Source: CAADGL01 sp964643885 (GTDB lineage Bacteria > Planctomycetota > Phycisphaerae > UBA1845 > Fen-1342). From it: DNA of 13,269 nucleotides. The notes under the pieces were generated by a model. The model saw only the letters and a list, made by a program, of their open reading frames with translations, was not told the origin of the DNA and searched no databases. Position 1 is the first letter of the stretch. Each line of letters opens with the position of its first letter. Shown in pieces: positions 13,240 to 13,269 of the stretch. Where the stretch lies: NCBI GenBank assembly GCA_964643885.1, contig CAZXUI010000101.1, forward strand, positions 1 to 13,269, given 5' to 3'. The translations under genes were made by a program, and so were the position numbers.

Positions 13240-13269
13240 GGCCGCGCTCCATCCGCCGCCGGCCGCGCG
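13236..13269 (-). CDS. possible C-terminal tail of an upstream transporter gene (partial)
   Basis: Reading the minus strand from the window edge, one frame runs ARPAADGARP and stops at TGA (13238-13236), which overlaps the permease GTG by 4 nt. The permease and ATPase genes use the identical GTGA junction, so this is probably the end of the preceding operon gene, perhaps the substrate-binding protein. Only ten residues are visible, so identity cannot be judged. Confidence 0.3.
   Translation of the reverse strand, partial: ARPAADGARP

Overview
The window is a GC-rich (roughly two-thirds G+C) bacterial chromosome or metagenome scaffold segment. Gene content and non-coding repeats fit Planctomycetota best: a secreted squalene-cyclase-type toroid protein, a lipoprotein-type SppA, short hibernation factor, a flavin halogenase-like enzyme, and several families of palindromic intergenic repeats. 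That assignment is inference; no rRNA or marker phylogeny is available here. A run of exactly 100 N at 11047-11146 shows that this is a draft scaffold joined inside a repeat array.

Layout. 1-242 holds no gene, only a 27-bp inverted repeat pair and a short direct repeat. Minus strand 833-243 is a probable two-gene unit: a short ribosome hibernation factor followed by a GlsB/YeaQ-type small membrane protein. Minus strand 2538-987 is a second unit, led by a good promoter (2597-2625): a small zincin-like metallopeptidase, then an exported alpha-alpha toroid protein. SppA (plus, about 2793-3890) follows a palindromic leader and has an unclear start. It converges, 10 bp apart, on a 596-residue flavin-dependent halogenase-like monooxygenase (minus, 5691-3901). 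A gene-poor stretch of about 900 bp follows, centred on a tRNA-Tyr (minus, 6182-6100) with its own near-consensus promoter, and including an AT-rich island with a possible small transcript.

From 6605 a single-pass membrane protein of unknown function (minus) diverges from a NYN-nuclease/LOTUS-like fusion (plus, 7570-9228). The latter runs tail to tail into a lipoprotein (minus, 10127-9204); the two genes overlap by 25 bp and share a perfect hairpin. Nucleoside diphosphate kinase (plus, 10223-10675) diverges from that lipoprotein. Then comes a 660-bp palindromic repeat array with the assembly gap, a small cupin (plus, 11416-11769), and on the minus strand an ATP-binding protein and permease of a molybdate/sulfate-type ABC importer, coupled by 4-nt overlaps to one another and apparently to a further upstream gene outside the window.

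How they work together: most units look like independent housekeeping or stress functions (ribosome hibernation, envelope proteolysis, nucleotide balance, oxyanion import). There is no phage, CRISPR or transposase gene. The most interesting items are the mixed palindromic repeat array, the NYN-LOTUS protein with its divergent membrane partner, and the stand-alone halogenase with an operator-like palindrome at its presumed start of transcription.
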